Positions 11,211 to 23,782 are shown, counted from the stretch's first letter. The stretch is 64,000 nt of DNA from Casuarina equisetifolia (GCA_028551475.1 CM052360.1:7738501-7802500), one strand, 5' to 3'. Notes: generated by a model from the letters alone, not told the origin. Translations and numbers: made by a program.

Positions 11211-12640
11211 AGGTTAAGCACAAGTAGGCCGAGGGGTCATTGCACATGGAAAGCATGTCGTGGACTTCAAAGCAGCTTATCAACGAACAAATAAGGATCA
11301 TAAATGTATCGAGCAATAAACAATTGATATATCACTTGCTAGATCTACTGCGCAGGATCGCAAATGATTATAAGAATACTAAATAAACATCACTGGAAAT
11401 TTATTCAGAAAAGAAATGAAAGTGACTAGGTGTCACTAGGCGTCACGCCTTGTAGTGCGACTTCCTTCATCCTTTTTTCCCGCCTTCGTCGCTTAACGTT
11501 TTGACAGGTCGTCAGATGACCTTTTCTATCGCTTTTCGAGCACGCCATCAAATCCATTGTCTTTGTATGGATAATATTTGAGGTACTTTTTAATGCTGTC
11601 CGTTTTAGACCCACCCAATTTCGGCACTGACATTGCCGGAGCAAAGTGGGCTCCAGGTGGTACGGCCCACGACTGAGGCTTGAACCATTTGTCCAACGAA
11701 GACGTGGGCTAAGACGAGGTAGGTGGCTGCTTTGTGCATGCAGCGCGATTAGTTAGCTTACGAGATTCTTAATTCTATCTCAAATTCTCCTGTGCAAGTC
11801 TCGCGCCGTTATTTCTTTTTGGTTTTCTCTCGTCTTTTGCGGTGTTGGTCATAAGGCATTTCAACAAACACCTGGTGATGATGAGGTTTTTGAATACCAC
11901 CTGGTTTTCTGCCGTAAAGTTGTTCGCGAGCCAAATAATCTCACGTTGTGAAACGCGAAAACAATCAAATACGTGTCAGGACGACGACATGTAGAGGAAT
12001 ATCATCTCGTTCTCATCCTCCCCTGCAAATGCAACGCACGGGGAGTACGGGGCCAGTCCCTGACAGTTTACAGGAGAGTTTCTGCATCAGAAGGGACTGG
12101 CCTTGTGCAGAAAGAATACAGAATGAACAAACCCATTTCAAGAACAATGGGAGCTTTAGGTAAAAAGTATGTCATATGGGAGTTCTAGATTTAAATTGAA
12201 AATAAAAATCTCATATAAGACAAGAGTAAAATCCCACTGCAAGCACCACTCCGTTGGCAGAAGGATACGCCCCGAGTCCAACAGCTGCACGGCGCGGCAA
12301 CCAAAATCTGTGGTCACATAGCGCCAAAGAGTCTCACGGATCATAGTGGCACGCCACCCGATATCGTACTATTGCGCACCCAACACATTTCTAATTCCCT
12401 TTGTTTTTTTTTTCTTTTTTTTTTTTTGAATTCTCTAATCCCTAATACTCGTGGTTCCCGATTCCGAGGTCACACCTATTGTCCCGCCAAATCAGCGAGA
12501 GGGAGAGAGAGGAAAATGGAAAGATTGTCCAAATAGCCATTAGCGATATCATTGAAAAAGCCACTAGAAGACAATATTAGAGATTCACTCCCATAATCAA
12601 CAAGAAAAAAAGAAGCCTCTAAGAACCTAGAAAGAGAGAA
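11210..12640. other. Higher-GC stretch, unidentified, with one stable hairpin
   Basis: Base composition is clearly more GC-rich than on either side. Several short open frames exist but none resembles a known protein. A perfect 11-bp inverted repeat (GGCCAGTCCCT at 12,051-12,061; its complement at 12,092-12,102) encloses a 30-base loop. Confidence 0.4.
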
Positions 12641-12653
12641 ATCTAGTCAAAGA

Positions 12654-13004
12654 TGTTAGCTTAATTTTTTATTTAAGCTTACTAAAGTATGTTATATTAT
12701 GTTGGTCCATGAAAGTTCTAAATATGGACTGGCTGATGTGGGCCGTGGCTAACCAAATAGGGTCGTGATGAGTGGGCCTATTAGGTTGCACATAAGATAA
12801 GGCTAGGTCTTATCCTCTAGTTCATATAAATACGTAATGTTCTTAAGGTTTCATAAGGTTGCTTTTCACAAAAGAGGCGAAACCTAGGTTCTCTCATCGA
12901 GCCAGTGATTCTTATGAGAATAGAGGATATTCGCCTAAGCCCGAATTCCAAAGAACATTATTGGGTCTATCTACGCAGATCCTATGAAGTTTCTTTTTCT
13001 AACA
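12654..13004 (+). repeat. 5' LTR of the copia element
   Basis: 351 bp. It lacks about 99 bp present in the 3' LTR between 'ttgggtct' and 'ctacgcagatcc'. It carries a TATA-like catataaata near 12,825, the likely retroelement promoter. Confidence 0.93.
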
Positions 13005-14522
13005 TGTGGTATCAAAGCATCGTAGATGAGGTCTAAAATTCGGTTTTAATTTTTATTTGGTTTACAAAATTGTGTTTGTTTTTCTGTTCGGGTCAAAATG
13101 TGATTTGCTAAACATTTGGGTGTTGTTTGTGATTTGAAAATACAATTTTCAGATTATTTGGGTTCAAATTGTAATTTTTAAAATTTTCAAATTAACAAAA
13201 ATCCCAAATCGCATTCTCGGGCAAAATTTGATGAAATTTCAAACGAATTGTGATGTTTTTCTCTACAATCCGTCTCTATGCACGTCGATCTATAGTTCTA
13301 CACGAACTTTTAGCACAAAAATCACATTTTTGAGTCAATTTTTCGTTTTTGCCTAAAACCTAACTTTTAGGTTCAAATTTGGTCATTTTTGAACGTTTAA
13401 TCGGCCAAAGAACAATTTTTCCATGTGTTTCTGGCCAATATGTGCCGGAATCGATGCAAATTTCGTGCTAATTTTGCACGAATCTGCGAATCGCAAACGA
13501 AATCGTTCGCGGTTCATTCGGGTTCCGTTTGGGTCGTTTTCGACCTGAATAGCAGGATCGACCCACTTCGCGGGTCATCCGGGTCTGACCCAACAGGGCT
13601 GGACTCGGGTCAGGATGGTCTAACCCATTTAGGTTGGGCCGGCCTGGCCCATCAGGGTGTGCCCGATCCGGCCCATTCGGGTCGGTCATGGTCCGGCCCA
13701 TTCGGGTCACCAGTTCAGCCCATTCGGGTCCATGAACCCGACCCGGTCAACGGGTCAACCCGACCCGGTCAACGGTCAACGATAAAAAAGTCAACTATTT
13801 TGACCAGAAACTTTGACTGGCGCGTGAGAGCGCATGGATGGTCCAAATTGAGTGCGGTTTGAACCAAAATATGTATTTTTGAATAACGAACATTTTGATA
13901 TATTATATGATATGTTTTATATATTTTTTCAGTCTCTTTTGATGCTTTAAAGTTTGGAGCATGTATGTTGACATCTTGTTTATTTTCTTGCATGCTTAAG
14001 TTTGTTTATAGACATACTCTGTATGCTATTATAGTATATGTAATTGAAGCATGCATTTAGTTGAATATGTTAAAGTGTTAATTCATATTCTAATGAATAC
14101 ATAAAGCATGTATTGTAGTATGAGAATGATCCAATTAGGTTGTGACTGCCAAAGTGGCACAACTTAATTGTGTTCAAGTAGTTTTCTCATGCGGATGGGG
14201 ACGTTTTTAGTTTTAGTATATAGTTATACTCCCAAAGGAGGTGATTATATATTAGAACATAAAGAGTTGCATAGTTAAAATGCATGTGTTTAGACTAATT
14301 GGATTAGTCTATACATCCAAAGGTGGTAGATTATGAAAATTAGAAAATTCTCATGGCCTTTACTATGCTGAGATTTTACATTGATTGTTATGTATTCTAC
14401 CCAAAGATATTTACATGATAGAGTTTGTGAATCTCCAAATATGTAATTGTATTTATATAGTACTCGTATATTACTAATGTTGTATTGGCTCATTTTCAGT
14501 CATCTTTCCTATCAACAACCAA
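13005..14522 (+). other. Copia 5' leader with GC-rich repeated words
   Basis: About 1.5 kb between primer-binding site and gag start. The part at 13,540-13,790 is strikingly GC-rich. It repeats the word gcccattcgggtc (three near-identical copies around 13,670, 13,695 and 13,720) together with inverted versions such as aacccgacccggtcaacggg. The 145-codon open frame across it looks like a by-product of this composition. It may form RNA structure, for example for packaging, but that is inference. Confidence 0.6.
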
Positions 14523-15614
14523 ATGATTACTATTGAGACACTTACGGGTGCGAACTTTAAAAGATGAAAAGAGGATGTTATGTTCGCGATGGAGATGGCA
14601 GATGTACATTCTGCTTTTACTATAGAACAACCAGCTGCTCTTACTGAAGAGAGTACTGAAGAGCAAAAGAAAACTTTTGAATCATGGACAAGGAGTAATC
14701 GGATTTGTTTATTGTCCATGAAGAGATCAATCATGGATCATCTTAAGAGTGGGTTGCCTGTGGACGGTACTGCTAAGGCATTTATGGAAGCTGTAGAAAG
14801 TAGGTATAAGGTATCTTCAAATGCTGAAACAGGGTAGCTTCTTCAGGCATTATATGCCATGAGGTATGATGGAGCTGGTGATGTAAGAGATTACATCATC
14901 AGAATGGTAGATTACCAATCAAAGCTTAAGGCTTTGGATGTTGCACTCCCTGATGCATGTGTTGTCCACCATGCTCTAAATTTGCTTCCTCCTGAATTTG
15001 GAATAATCAAGACTGCCTATAATAATCAGGAGGAAAGCTGGTCTTTTAATGATCTGATTGCTAAAGTAGTAGCTGAGGAAGAGAAGTTGAAGCGAGACAA
15101 GTCGCATATGGTAATGTATTCTCCTAATTCAAATGTGGGGAAAGGCAGAAGAGTAGTTGCACCAAGTCATCCAGGTATTCCTTCAATCTCTAAGAATGTT
15201 AGTACATCTAGTCATAAAGGTGGGGTCAAGAAAACTCTCTTTAAGAAAGAGAGTGATCGTTGCTTCTTCTGTAAGAAGAAAGGTCACATGAAGAAAGAGT
15301 GTAACAAATACAAATCTTGGCTTCAAAAGCGCAAGCCAGCAGGTAATAGTTCTTTGGTTTTTGTTTGTGAATCTAATATATCTATAGCCCAATCAAGTTC
15401 TTGGTGGCTAGATACTGGTGCAACTAATCATGTTACTTTTACCATTCAGGGGTTCATAAACAAGCGGAGACCAAGTAAAGATGAACTATGGCTTACAGTT
15501 GGGAATAATGCTAAAGTCCCTGTAGACTTTGTGGGAGATATTGTTTTAACATTAGATTCAGGTTTTCAAATAAAGTTGGATCTTGTGTTTTATCTTATGG
15601 TTTATATCAATTAA
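14523..15614 (+). pseudogene. Copia gag and protease, disabled by stops and a frameshift
   Basis: The likely start is ATG 14,523 (MITIETLTGANFKR), followed at once by TGA at 14,565 where copia Gag normally has Trp. A second stop, TAG, is at 14,835-14,837. The rest is open to 15,614 and shows the Gag helical region, a zinc knuckle CFFCKKKGHMKKEC (about 15,264) and the protease active site WLDTGATNH (about 15,405). The pre-integrase region is short and shifted near 15,590 relative to the pol frame. Confidence 0.88.
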
Positions 15615-15688
15615 GTTTATCTCCTTATAATGTCTATAATATTGAAAAGGTTGTTCCCAAAAGGTCTTTACCTAAAGAGCAATCATAC

Positions 15689-18436
15689 ATGTTGTGGCAT
15701 AAAAGGCTTGGTCACATTTCTAGAGAGAGGGTGGATAGATTGATAAAATCTAACATTCTTCCTCCTCTTAAAGATGATCTAGTAACATGTGTTGATTGTT
15801 GTAGAGGCAAAATGGTCAAGATAAAGAAAAAGACTACAAATCGCAGTTCTGATCTCTTAGAGATTATACACACTGATATCAGTGGACCCTATACATCAAC
15901 CTTATGCAGAAATGTATATTTTATTACATTTATAGATGATTTTTCCCGTTATGGTTACCTGTATTTGATTAAGGAAAAGTCTGAGTCTCTTGATAAATTC
16001 AAGATTTTCAAGACTAAAGTTGAAAAACAGTTGGAAAAAATAATCAAGGTTGTTAGGTCAGATAGAGAGGGAGAATACTATGGCAAACATGGCGATGCTG
16101 GACAACTTAAAGGCCCGTTTGCTAAATATTTAGAAGACTCTGGAATAGTTGCTCAATTTACAATGCCAGGGAGTCCTGAACAAAATGGTGTAGCTGAAAG
16201 ACGTAACAGGACTCTTATGGATATGGTGAGAAGTATGATTAGTAGAACTAATTTACCTGGTTTCTTATGGGGAGAAACTTTGAAAACAGCTCTTTATATA
16301 CTCAATCGAGTACCCACAAAAGCTATTCCGCTTACGCCATTTGAGTTGTGGACTGGTCATGTACCTAGTTTAAACCATTTAAGAGTTTGGGAATGTCCTG
16401 CAGAGGTAAGATTGTATAATCCAACTCTAGGCAAGTTGGATTCAAGGACTACAAGATGTTATTTTGTTTCTTATCCTGACTATTCTAAGGGATATCATTT
16501 TTATAACCCATCTGGAGGGACTAGAATTGTAGAGTCTCAAACTGCAAAGTTTTTGGAGCTTGATGTAGCAGAAAATGTTGTAAGTACTCCTTCACCAATT
16601 CAGGATGCAGATGTAGTAGGCACGTCTGTGACGTTTTCTTTACCTACTCAAGCAATAGAAGTGCCTATAGTACCAACTGTAAGGACTTCTGAGTCTTCAT
16701 CATCTGTTATAGATCCAGTTGTAGAACATCAAGTGCAGAATCAAGATCCTGAACCTATACTTCGAAGATCAACTAGAGAAAGAAGGTCTGCAATTCATCC
16801 AGATTATTTAGTTTATTTGGGTGAACATGATTATGATATAGGAGTTATGAAGGATCCAATAAGATATACAGAAGCAATATCAAGTTCTCAAGCAAAGTTA
16901 TGGTTAGATGCAATGCAAGATGAAATGCAATCAATGAAGCATAATGATGTCTGGGAACTAGTTGAGTTACCTGAAGGTTGTAAACCTGTTGGTTGTAAAT
17001 GGGTATATAAGACCAAAAGGAGTTCTACTGGTCAAGTTGAAAGGTTTAAAGCTAGATTAGTAGCAAAAGGTTTCACACAGAAAGAAGGAGTAGATTATAA
17101 TGAAACTTTTTCTCCAGTATCTTCTAAAGATTCCTTTAGAATTGTAATGGCTGTAGTAGCTCATTTTGAAATGGAATTACACCAAATGGATGTTAAAACT
17201 ACTTTTCTGAATGGAATGCTAGATGAAACAGTGTATATGAAACAACTTGAAGGTTTTGAAATGAAAGAAGGAGAAAAGCTTGTTTGTAGACTTAAGAAGT
17301 CTATTTATGGATTAAAGCAAGCTTCTAGACAGTGGTACATAAGGTTTGATAGTTTTATCACTTCATGTGGTTTTGTGGAGAATAGAGTAGATCGTTGTAT
17401 ATACATAAAGATTAGTGGGAGCACTCCGATCTTTCTTATCCTTTATGTGGATGACATTTTACTTGCGAGTAATAGTCAAACGTTACTTCATGAGACTAAA
17501 GAATTATTGTTAACTCAATTTGATATGAAGGATCTCGGTGAAGCAACTTATGTTTTAGGGATTGAAATTCAAAGGGACCATTCTCGGCGTTTATTGGGGC
17601 TTTCTCAAAAGGAATATATAGGTCGAATTCTTGAACGGTATAACATGGAAGATTGTAAAGGAGGTAAGGTGCCAATCTATAAGAGTGATAAATTAAGTAA
17701 AGATCAATGCCCTGCGACAGAGGAAGAGAAAGCTTTAATGGGGAATATACCATATGCAAGTGCGCTTGGTAGTATTATGTATGCTCAAGTTTGTACGTGC
17801 CCTGACATAGCTTTTATAACAGGATTTCTTGAAAGATATCAATCGAATCCTGGACAAGAGCATTGGGTAGCTGTTAAGAAGGTCTTAAGGTACTTAAAGA
17901 GAACAAAAGATTGTATGATGACTTACAGGCATGTAAAAGAATTAGAGCTGGTTAGGTATACAGATTCAGATTTTGCTGGATGTAAGGATGATTGGAAATC
18001 TACATCAGGATATGTGTTTATGATGGTAGGAGGAGCTATTTCATGGAAAAGCTCAAAACAGACAATGATGACATCTTCAACCATGCATTCGGAATTTATG
18101 ACATGCTATGGAGCATCCATTCAAGCTGTTTGGCTAAAGAACCTCATAAGAGAATTACAAGGCTTTGATTTTGTTAATAGACCAATCAAGTTATACTGTG
18201 ATAATAGAGCTGCAGTATTGTTTATTAACAATAACAAAAGTCTAGGAGGGCCCAAACATATAGACATAAAGTACTTAACCATAAAGGAAAAAGTTAAGGA
18301 AGGTGAAATTTCAGTAGAGTCGATTAGTACAGTTGATATGATAGTTGATCTGCTTACTAAAGGTCTAAGCCCTTGTGTTTATGAAAGACATGTCAATAAC
18401 ATGGGCTTAGCGGCATCATGGGATGTTTTTGTATAG
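15689..18436 (+). CDS. Copia pol: pre-integrase, integrase, reverse transcriptase, RNase H
   Basis: The frame is open for 915 codons; it really begins upstream of this Met, in frame with sequence from about 15,599. The N-terminal His/Cys zinc-binding part (HKRLGH, then CVDCCRGK) is followed by the integrase core with HTDISGPY, a second Asp in VRSDREGEY and Glu in AERRNRT. Reverse transcriptase has [11 protein letters not shown], the [13 protein letters not shown] box and the catalytic [10 protein letters not shown]. RNase H has [16 protein letters not shown] and the HIDIKY end. All catalytic residues I can check are present. It should be translated as part of a Gag-Pol polyprotein, which the upstream stops prevent. 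The protein is typical of Tnt1/Tork-type copia elements in length and order. Confidence 0.93.
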   Translation: MLWHKRLGHISRERVDRLIKSNILPPLKDDLVTCVDCCRGKMVKIKKKTTNRSSDLLEIIHTDISGPYTSTLCRNVYFITFIDDFSRYGYLYLIKEKSESLDKFKIFKTKVEKQLEKIIKVVRSDREGEYYGKHGDAGQLKGPFAKYLEDSGIVAQFTMPGSPEQNGVAERRNRTLMDMVRSMISRTNLPGFLWGETLKTALYILNRVPTKAIPLTPFELWTGHVPSLNHLRVWECPAEVRLYNPTLGKLDSRTTRCYFVSYPDYSKGYHFYNPSGGTRIVESQTAKFLELDVAENVVSTPSPIQDADVVGTSVTFSLPTQAIEVPIVPTVRTSESSSSVIDPVVEHQVQNQDPEPILRRSTRERRSAIHPDYLVYLGEHDYDIGVMKDPIRYTEAISSSQAKLWLDAMQDEMQSMKHNDVWELVELPEGCKPVGCKWVYKTKRSSTGQVERFKARLVAKGFTQKEGVDYNETFSPVSSKDSFRIVMAVVAHFEMELHQMDVKTTFLNGMLDETVYMKQLEGFEMKEGEKLVCRLKKSIYGLKQASRQWYIRFDSFITSCGFVENRVDRCIYIKISGSTPIFLILYVDDILLASNSQTLLHETKELLLTQFDMKDLGEATYVLGIEIQRDHSRRLLGLSQKEYIGRILERYNMEDCKGGKVPIYKSDKLSKDQCPATEEEKALMGNIPYASALGSIMYAQVCTCPDIAFITGFLERYQSNPGQEHWVAVKKVLRYLKRTKDCMMTYRHVKELELVRYTDSDFAGCKDDWKSTSGYVFMMVGGAISWKSSKQTMMTSSTMHSEFMTCYGASIQAVWLKNLIRELQGFDFVNRPIKLYCDNRAAVLFINNNKSLGGPKHIDIKYLTIKEKVKEGEISVESISTVDMIVDLLTKGLSPCVYERHVNNMGLAASWDVFV

Positions 18437-18689
18437 TGGGAGCTTTTAATCTTCTCTTTAAAGACTTAAGGTAAAAGTATACCTTAAGCATTGGTTGGAA
18501 TTACATAGTCATAAGGATATCTTGTAACATATAAAGTTTAACTCGAGTTATAAAGTACAAGATATGTTAAAAGGTTCATTGGAATCATAAAGTAAATTCT
18601 CTAATGACATTCTGTTATCGAAGGAGAGAGGATTAGATTGACAACAGTAATAACGCATACAGAAATTGTTAAAGTGTTATATAGTTGCC

Positions 18690-19963
18690 TGTTTGGTGAA
18701 ATTTATATGCAAGTGAACATGTCGAACAAGTAATATAATGATAAGAAAAGTATCATCCCACGAAGATTGGTGAATACTAAATTAATTAAGTACTAATGAT
18801 GAATTAATCCTAAAATTTATCTAGCAAACCAAATTGATAGATGATAGATTAACTAAGTAAGTCTAAGAAAACTAAATGCAAGAAATATGTTAGAGCATCC
18901 GATTTCACCATAATTACTAGGTATTAATATTGATTATTTATGCTTGCAAGAAAGACAATATCTATGTAATGGCGGAACTTCCTAATTTATTTACTATCCT
19001 ATGTTTAGGTATAGCAAACCTACTTAGTTCATTAATTCACTATATCTCTATATGTGAATTGAAACAAACCAAATGTATTAGGATCTATGAACATTCCCAG
19101 TTTACACCGAAAGCCACACAAATAATATGGTATATGTCTATCCATATTTAATCTATGGTTGCATATTACAAGAAGCAACTGCATGCTATTTCCTGTCGGT
19201 CTCTAACATGCAAATCAAGTCATCTAAGTGGTAGCTAATCACCTAAAAGCATTAAACTCCGTAATATGTAACTTCACATAAATAAAATATCTTGCAAAAC
19301 ATAATAATCATAAGATTCATACCATCATAATTAGGTTACATCGTAGCTCTAACAAAGATAAACTAAAACATAAAGAAATAATGAGGAAGAATGGTAATAA
19401 GAAATAAAGAAGACATCTTGAATCCAAGAACAAGAAGTCTGTCACCCTTGTTGTCTTCTCTTCAAGAAAACCTTGAATTCTTGGCCTCTTTCTTGAGTTG
19501 TGCTCAATTTCCTCCTCTCCCCTTCTTTTGTCTCTTCTCTTCTATTAAATAGGGTTTAGGTTTAGACCTATTCTTATCCTAGTAGAATTGGGTCTTAGAG
19601 ATCTAAAACAATTGGGTTTTGAACTCTTAATTTAATTAAGTTTTGAACTCCTAATTTAATTAGGCTTTGAACTCCTAATATGATTAGGTTTTCTAATTAT
19701 TAAGAAAACCCAATAACAATAAAATCTAATAACAATCATTCAAAGCCCAAGCCCATCTTGACTTTCTTGATCATGATATTACGATTTTGCCACACAATAA
19801 GTATCAGGCTCTCCATGTTCATCTCTTTTCTCCTTGGCTTCTTGTTCTACATAAACAAGATAAATTTAGGTAAATAAAGAGGAGTTCAAATGTTTTCTCA
19901 CAATTATTAAAGTTATTTATTGCCTAAAATAGGTAAAATAACTCTATAAAAATAGAGTTATCA
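18690..19963 (-). mobile_element. Solo LTR of the gag-only Ty3-type family, inserted in the copia element
   Basis: This 1,274-bp block is the reverse complement of the LTRs at 56,241-57,500 and 60,861-62,116, from TGTTTGG to GTTATCA. It is flanked by a perfect 5-bp duplication TTGCC (18,685-18,689 and 19,964-19,968). No internal sequence remains, so it is best explained by LTR-LTR recombination after a full insertion. It is younger than the copia insertion it interrupts. The ORF at 18,930-19,151 within it is not a gene. Confidence 0.93.
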
Positions 19964-20157
19964 TTGCCACATCACCATATTTATATGTGTTAAGAGATTG
20001 AAGATTTTGTGGTCATGATTGGTGCTATATCTCTTAATAGGTATAGTTACTGGTGTGATTCAAAGTTTAAGATCTCATATGGCTGGTTTTAGTTCAGAAC
20101 TGTTTCTGGATGTAAAGATGCGCATTATTTCAGTTTAATATAGCCCAAGTGGGAGAA

Positions 20158-20607
20158 TGTTAGCTTAATTTTTTATTTAAGCTTACTAAAGTGGGCTATA
20201 TTATGTTGGTCCATGAAAGTTCTAAATATGGACTGGCTGATGTGGGCCGTGGCTAACCAAATAGGGCCGTGATGAGTGGGCCTATTGGGTTGCACATAAG
20301 GTAAGGCTAGGTCTTATCCTCTAGCTCATATAAATACGTAATGTTCTTAGGGTTTCATAAGGTTGCTTTTCACAAAAGAAGCGAAACCTAGGTTCTCTCA
20401 TCGAGCCAGTGATTCTTATGAGAATAGAGGATATTCACTTAAGCCCGAATTCCAAAGAACATTATTGGGTCTACAACGACGAAAGAATGGATTGCAAGAG
20501 CGGTATATTTCTATGAATTCTATTTTTATTTGTTTGCTAAATCAAAATCATACAAACAGTGTTTTAGATCTGTCTACGCAGATCCTATGAAGTTTCTTTT
20601 TCTAACA
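20158..20607 (+). repeat. 3' LTR of the copia element
   Basis: 450 bp, TG...CA. It contains the extra ~99-bp segment absent from the 5' LTR. It ends 140 bp from the stop codon of the dCTP pyrophosphatase pseudogene. Confidence 0.93.
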
Positions 20608-20747
20608 AAAGAGACATAAGTGTCACAAAAAGATCAAACACCATCACTCCTGCTTTTACCGTCACTATTGCCGACACCTGTAAACCCTGAAACACCACCA
20701 TAACATTTAGCGTCGTTGTTGTCTGCTGCCTTGATTAGCGCGTGCTT

Positions 20748-22045
20748 TTAGGAGGAGCCCTTGGAAAGCTTGACTGGGTATTTAATTGCATCCAGCTCCA
20801 GCTTAGGAAGAGCAGCTTCACCGAGATCAATACCACGTATGTCAGAATGCCTGACAAGATATAGCAGCACGTCCGAGAGTTCTTCACCCACGTGTTACTT
20901 CCCTTCGTCTTTCCAACCTGGCAGTCCTCTGGGAACCTCCCCTTTCCACTGGAATATCTCGGACAGCTCTCCCAATTCTCCCACCTGGACCACACAAGCA
21001 CAGATAAGAGGACCATGTTATACTTTTCTAAGCCAACGGGTTCTTGTAATCACACGATACAACTTTGCTACAACTATCATAATATGGCCTACAAACGCCA
21101 CTTTCAACCAACTTTGGTTGATTCCTATGCACCTGAATTCCAACCATCAGCACTGATATGACCATAAAGAATCAAATCAGAGCCACTGCAGTTTCTTCAA
21201 GTAGAATGTCTTGGTTCCCTAAAAATTACCCACAGTTCCTGAAAAGAAGCTGGATTTCTATAGATCATTCCAAGGTCATAACTTGCTACTGGTGTTGAAA
21301 AAATATCAATAACCGCATGATCAAATTTTCGTGTTTATGGGAGGGTCATGATGTCCGAAGTGCTCACAAGTCAAATACACATACGGGGATAAATGCCGGA
21401 ACACAATATCAAATTATTATTCCTACTCGGAGACGGAGATTTTGCCCATACTGGAGCAGAGTTTTGCGGCCACCATTTACCCCGGAAGTTGAATATCAGA
21501 ACTCCATATTTTTAAAGAAAACTGCCACTATCAGTAAAGAAGGTTACCCGGAACTCCTAATGGGTTTTATTGGAACAACGCCACTGGACGTGGAATCCGC
21601 ATTTAAGTAAGAGAGAGAGAAGGAGAAAGAGAGAAAGAGAGAAGAAGAAGATGGTCGATACTAGGTGTTGATCGCTACCAGTTTTTTTCCTTTTTCATTT
21701 GGGCCAGCTCTTTCCTTTCTGAATTTCTGCGAAAAAGTTCGGTCTCTTTAGCTAGTTTCATTTCTTAGTTTATTTACATATGACAGAGCAAGGTGTTGAA
21801 GCTTCAAAACATGTATTCCTAGCCAAAATAGCATAAAGGATACGAGAAGCAAACCATCAAAGAAGATAGGAAAAAGATTGAGAGCTAAGACGGTGGAAGA
21901 CGGTGAGATTTCAGGAAAAAAAAAAAATTACCAGAGCCAGAAGGAGATTTCTAGGGCTATGAAACTGATCCCAGTCCCTCTCCTTGGAAAACTCCGACAT
22001 TCTCGTCCTCAACTATTTAAGCGTAACTCCTTCCCTCTATGTCAT
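20748..22045 (-). pseudogene. dCTP pyrophosphatase 1-like (MazG fold) pseudogene
   Basis: Two exons are clear. Exon 1 (21,932-22,045) encodes MSEFSKERDWDQFHSP and RNLLLAL and ends at a gtaatt donor. Exon 2 (20,748-20,984) starts after a cag acceptor with VGELGELSEIFQWKGEV and contains HVGEELSDVLLYL, the Glu-rich helix that binds Mg and the nucleotide. The family hydrolyses dCTP and modified dNTPs to monophosphates and cleans the nucleotide pool. The reading frame is broken by TAG at 22,037 and 22,013 (exon 1) and TAA at 20,895 (Gly-Lys-stop-His-Val-Gly, where relatives have Gln). A shorter product from ATG 22,000 would still stop in exon 2, before the EELSD helix. The terminal stop at 20,748 is where expected. 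The introns rule out a retrocopy. Confidence 0.9.
21603..21652. repeat. GA-rich microsatellite
   Basis: Imperfect (ga)n and gaaga run of about 50 bp, in the intron of the dCTP pyrophosphatase pseudogene. Confidence 0.85.
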
Positions 22046-22400
22046 TCTGGACCTCCTCCTTCGTTTCCCTGTCACTACGCCGGGTGACGCAAAGGCTCTC
22101 AAGCACGGCGGATAAGAACCGGGGCCATTCCGCATTACTTACGCGCACAGAGAACCGGTCCCTGCCTTTTTCTCTCTGGGAATAACAAATAATCCAGATA
22201 GGGGGGATCGCCGGCGCCTCCGTAGGTCTCTTTCGACGTGGATCATCGGATTTAAAAACTTTATCGCATCCCCGCTCATGATTCTTTTGGACTTTTGCGC
22301 GTACGTATCGTGTGTGGTTTGCGGGGCATGGTTCAACCTCGGCGAACACGGACCGTATGATGTACTTTTATGAAGAAAACTAAGAGGGCCTTGGCAGGTG
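22046..22400 (-). promoter_or_regulatory. GC-rich upstream region of the dCTP pyrophosphatase pseudogene
   Basis: Sequence becomes CpG-rich just upstream of exon 1, as expected for the 5' untranslated and proximal promoter region of a housekeeping gene. No precise TATA box could be assigned. The 110-codon minus frame here is most likely untranslated leader. Confidence 0.35.
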
Positions 22401-23780
22401 GCACTGACCTCAGCAGAGACGGGCCATTTCTGAGCATTATGTAATTAATCCCCGCCCATGATTATAGATGTATCTATTGCAGTAAAAACATATGTAACAT
22501 TCTTCCCAATTTATAACAATAAAGCCCACTACAAAAGATGGCAATTATAAGCGTCACTAAGTATACTTTTCCTCGTAAACTCTTTTATGTTACTCTTGAT
22601 ATGGTCTGGAACGTGCCGTGCTTGTCAAAGGGGACAAAAGTTTTAATGTTTTATGAAATGAAGGATTTGATGTGAACGAATGTAAGTCGTAGAGGCAACC
22701 AATCACCTTTTCCTAACATTATTGTTGTTCCTACATGTGATGTCAGAATCTTGAAGGTAGAGTAATTGGTCGTGTGACCACCATTTCTCTTTGTGGATAC
22801 TATTTGTCTATGGTATCGATACGAACGATGCGTCCTGGTAACGACACAATTTTTGGACAGCTTAATCTTTTCTTTGGGTCGTTAGTTTAAAATGCAAAAG
22901 CACATTCTAGATTTCTTTAAATCCAATTTACTTTTTTATATATAACTTATGTATCCTTTTATCAATGAGCTAAGCACTTACCGACATTAGTTTTTCCTAT
23001 TTGATTTGAGGCTACTATTTAACTTTAGACTACTCGTCAGGCCAAAAGTAGTAGTAACTCTAGGGCTAGGAAACTGTTAAGCAGACGACTAAGGTAAAAA
23101 GCTACTCATTATGTTAATAAAATCCAAAGCTTGAGCTTGTGAAGGAGGGTTGAGCGAGCGACTAATAAATAATTAACCGTCTCATTTAATAATACAAACA
23201 GAAATTAACGAGTTGCTCGTGCCAGCTATTATTTTCTCTTTGTTATTACAGAGTCCACGAGTTTACCGAATTTGAAAGATATTCCCTGCATGCGTGATAA
23301 AGGGTGTTACATGGTTTAATTGTTTCAGACAATACCTTTAGCTGGCAAAGCGGGTTGTGTTCTTTTCCAATGATTTCGTGAAGTGAAAGAAAAATCAGCT
23401 GACTGGTCAACCTGAGGTAATGTCTCGGCCAGGCCTTCTTTTTCTTGTTTACTTTTAAAAATTGATGTACATTTTGTCTATCGTAAAGGTAATAAATACT
23501 GACATATGAACATCACGAATATTTTATTTAAAAAAACCAAAATGGTATGAATATAACAATTTAGAAGTAACCATAAATTTGTGGCTCAAGATACGCCTCC
23601 TCCTTTGCTCTCTCTCTCTCTCGCGTGCATCTACTCGCATGTGCCACGTATTCGCATGTGTCAATTCTCACTTAACCTCAATCTCCAACCCTTTTGTTAT
23701 TAATAGATATATTCAGAGAAAGAAGAGGGAGGAGGGAGACAATTGATCACTATAAGGTTTAACGTTAGGTAAATTGTTTA
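22400..23780. other. Gene-poor stretch
   Basis: No coding or repeat family recognised, except a short (ct)n run near 23,610. Confidence 0.4.
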
Positions 23781-23782
23781 CA

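Larger units (their letters stand above)
12654..20607 (+). mobile_element. Ty1/copia LTR retrotransposon, nearly complete, with nested solo LTR
   Basis: The element runs from TGTTAGC (12,654) to CTAACA (20,607) and is flanked by the 5-bp duplication AAAGA (12,649-12,653 and 20,608-20,612). A tggtatcaaagca primer-binding site, one mismatch from the initiator tRNA-Met complement, starts at 13,007. A purine-rich aagtgggagaa precedes the 3' LTR. Gag, protease, integrase, reverse transcriptase and RNase H follow in copia order. Pol is open for 915 codons, but gag has two stops and the protease/pre-integrase join is shifted, so it is non-autonomous. Over the shared LTR parts I count about 11 differences in about 350 bp, nearly all transitions. 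A 1.27-kb solo LTR sits between pol and the 3' LTR. Confidence 0.96.

Noticed and set aside
13425..13862. 145-codon open frame in the copia leader
   Set aside because: Open because of high GC and repeated words; Gly/Pro/Asp-rich without domain features; lies in the untranslated leader.
18930..19151. 73-codon plus-strand frame
   Set aside because: Lies inside the solo LTR; homologous LTRs do not keep it open.
22017..22349. 110-codon minus-strand frame
   Set aside because: Overlaps the leader and exon 1 of the dCTP pyrophosphatase relic in another frame; no resemblance to known proteins.
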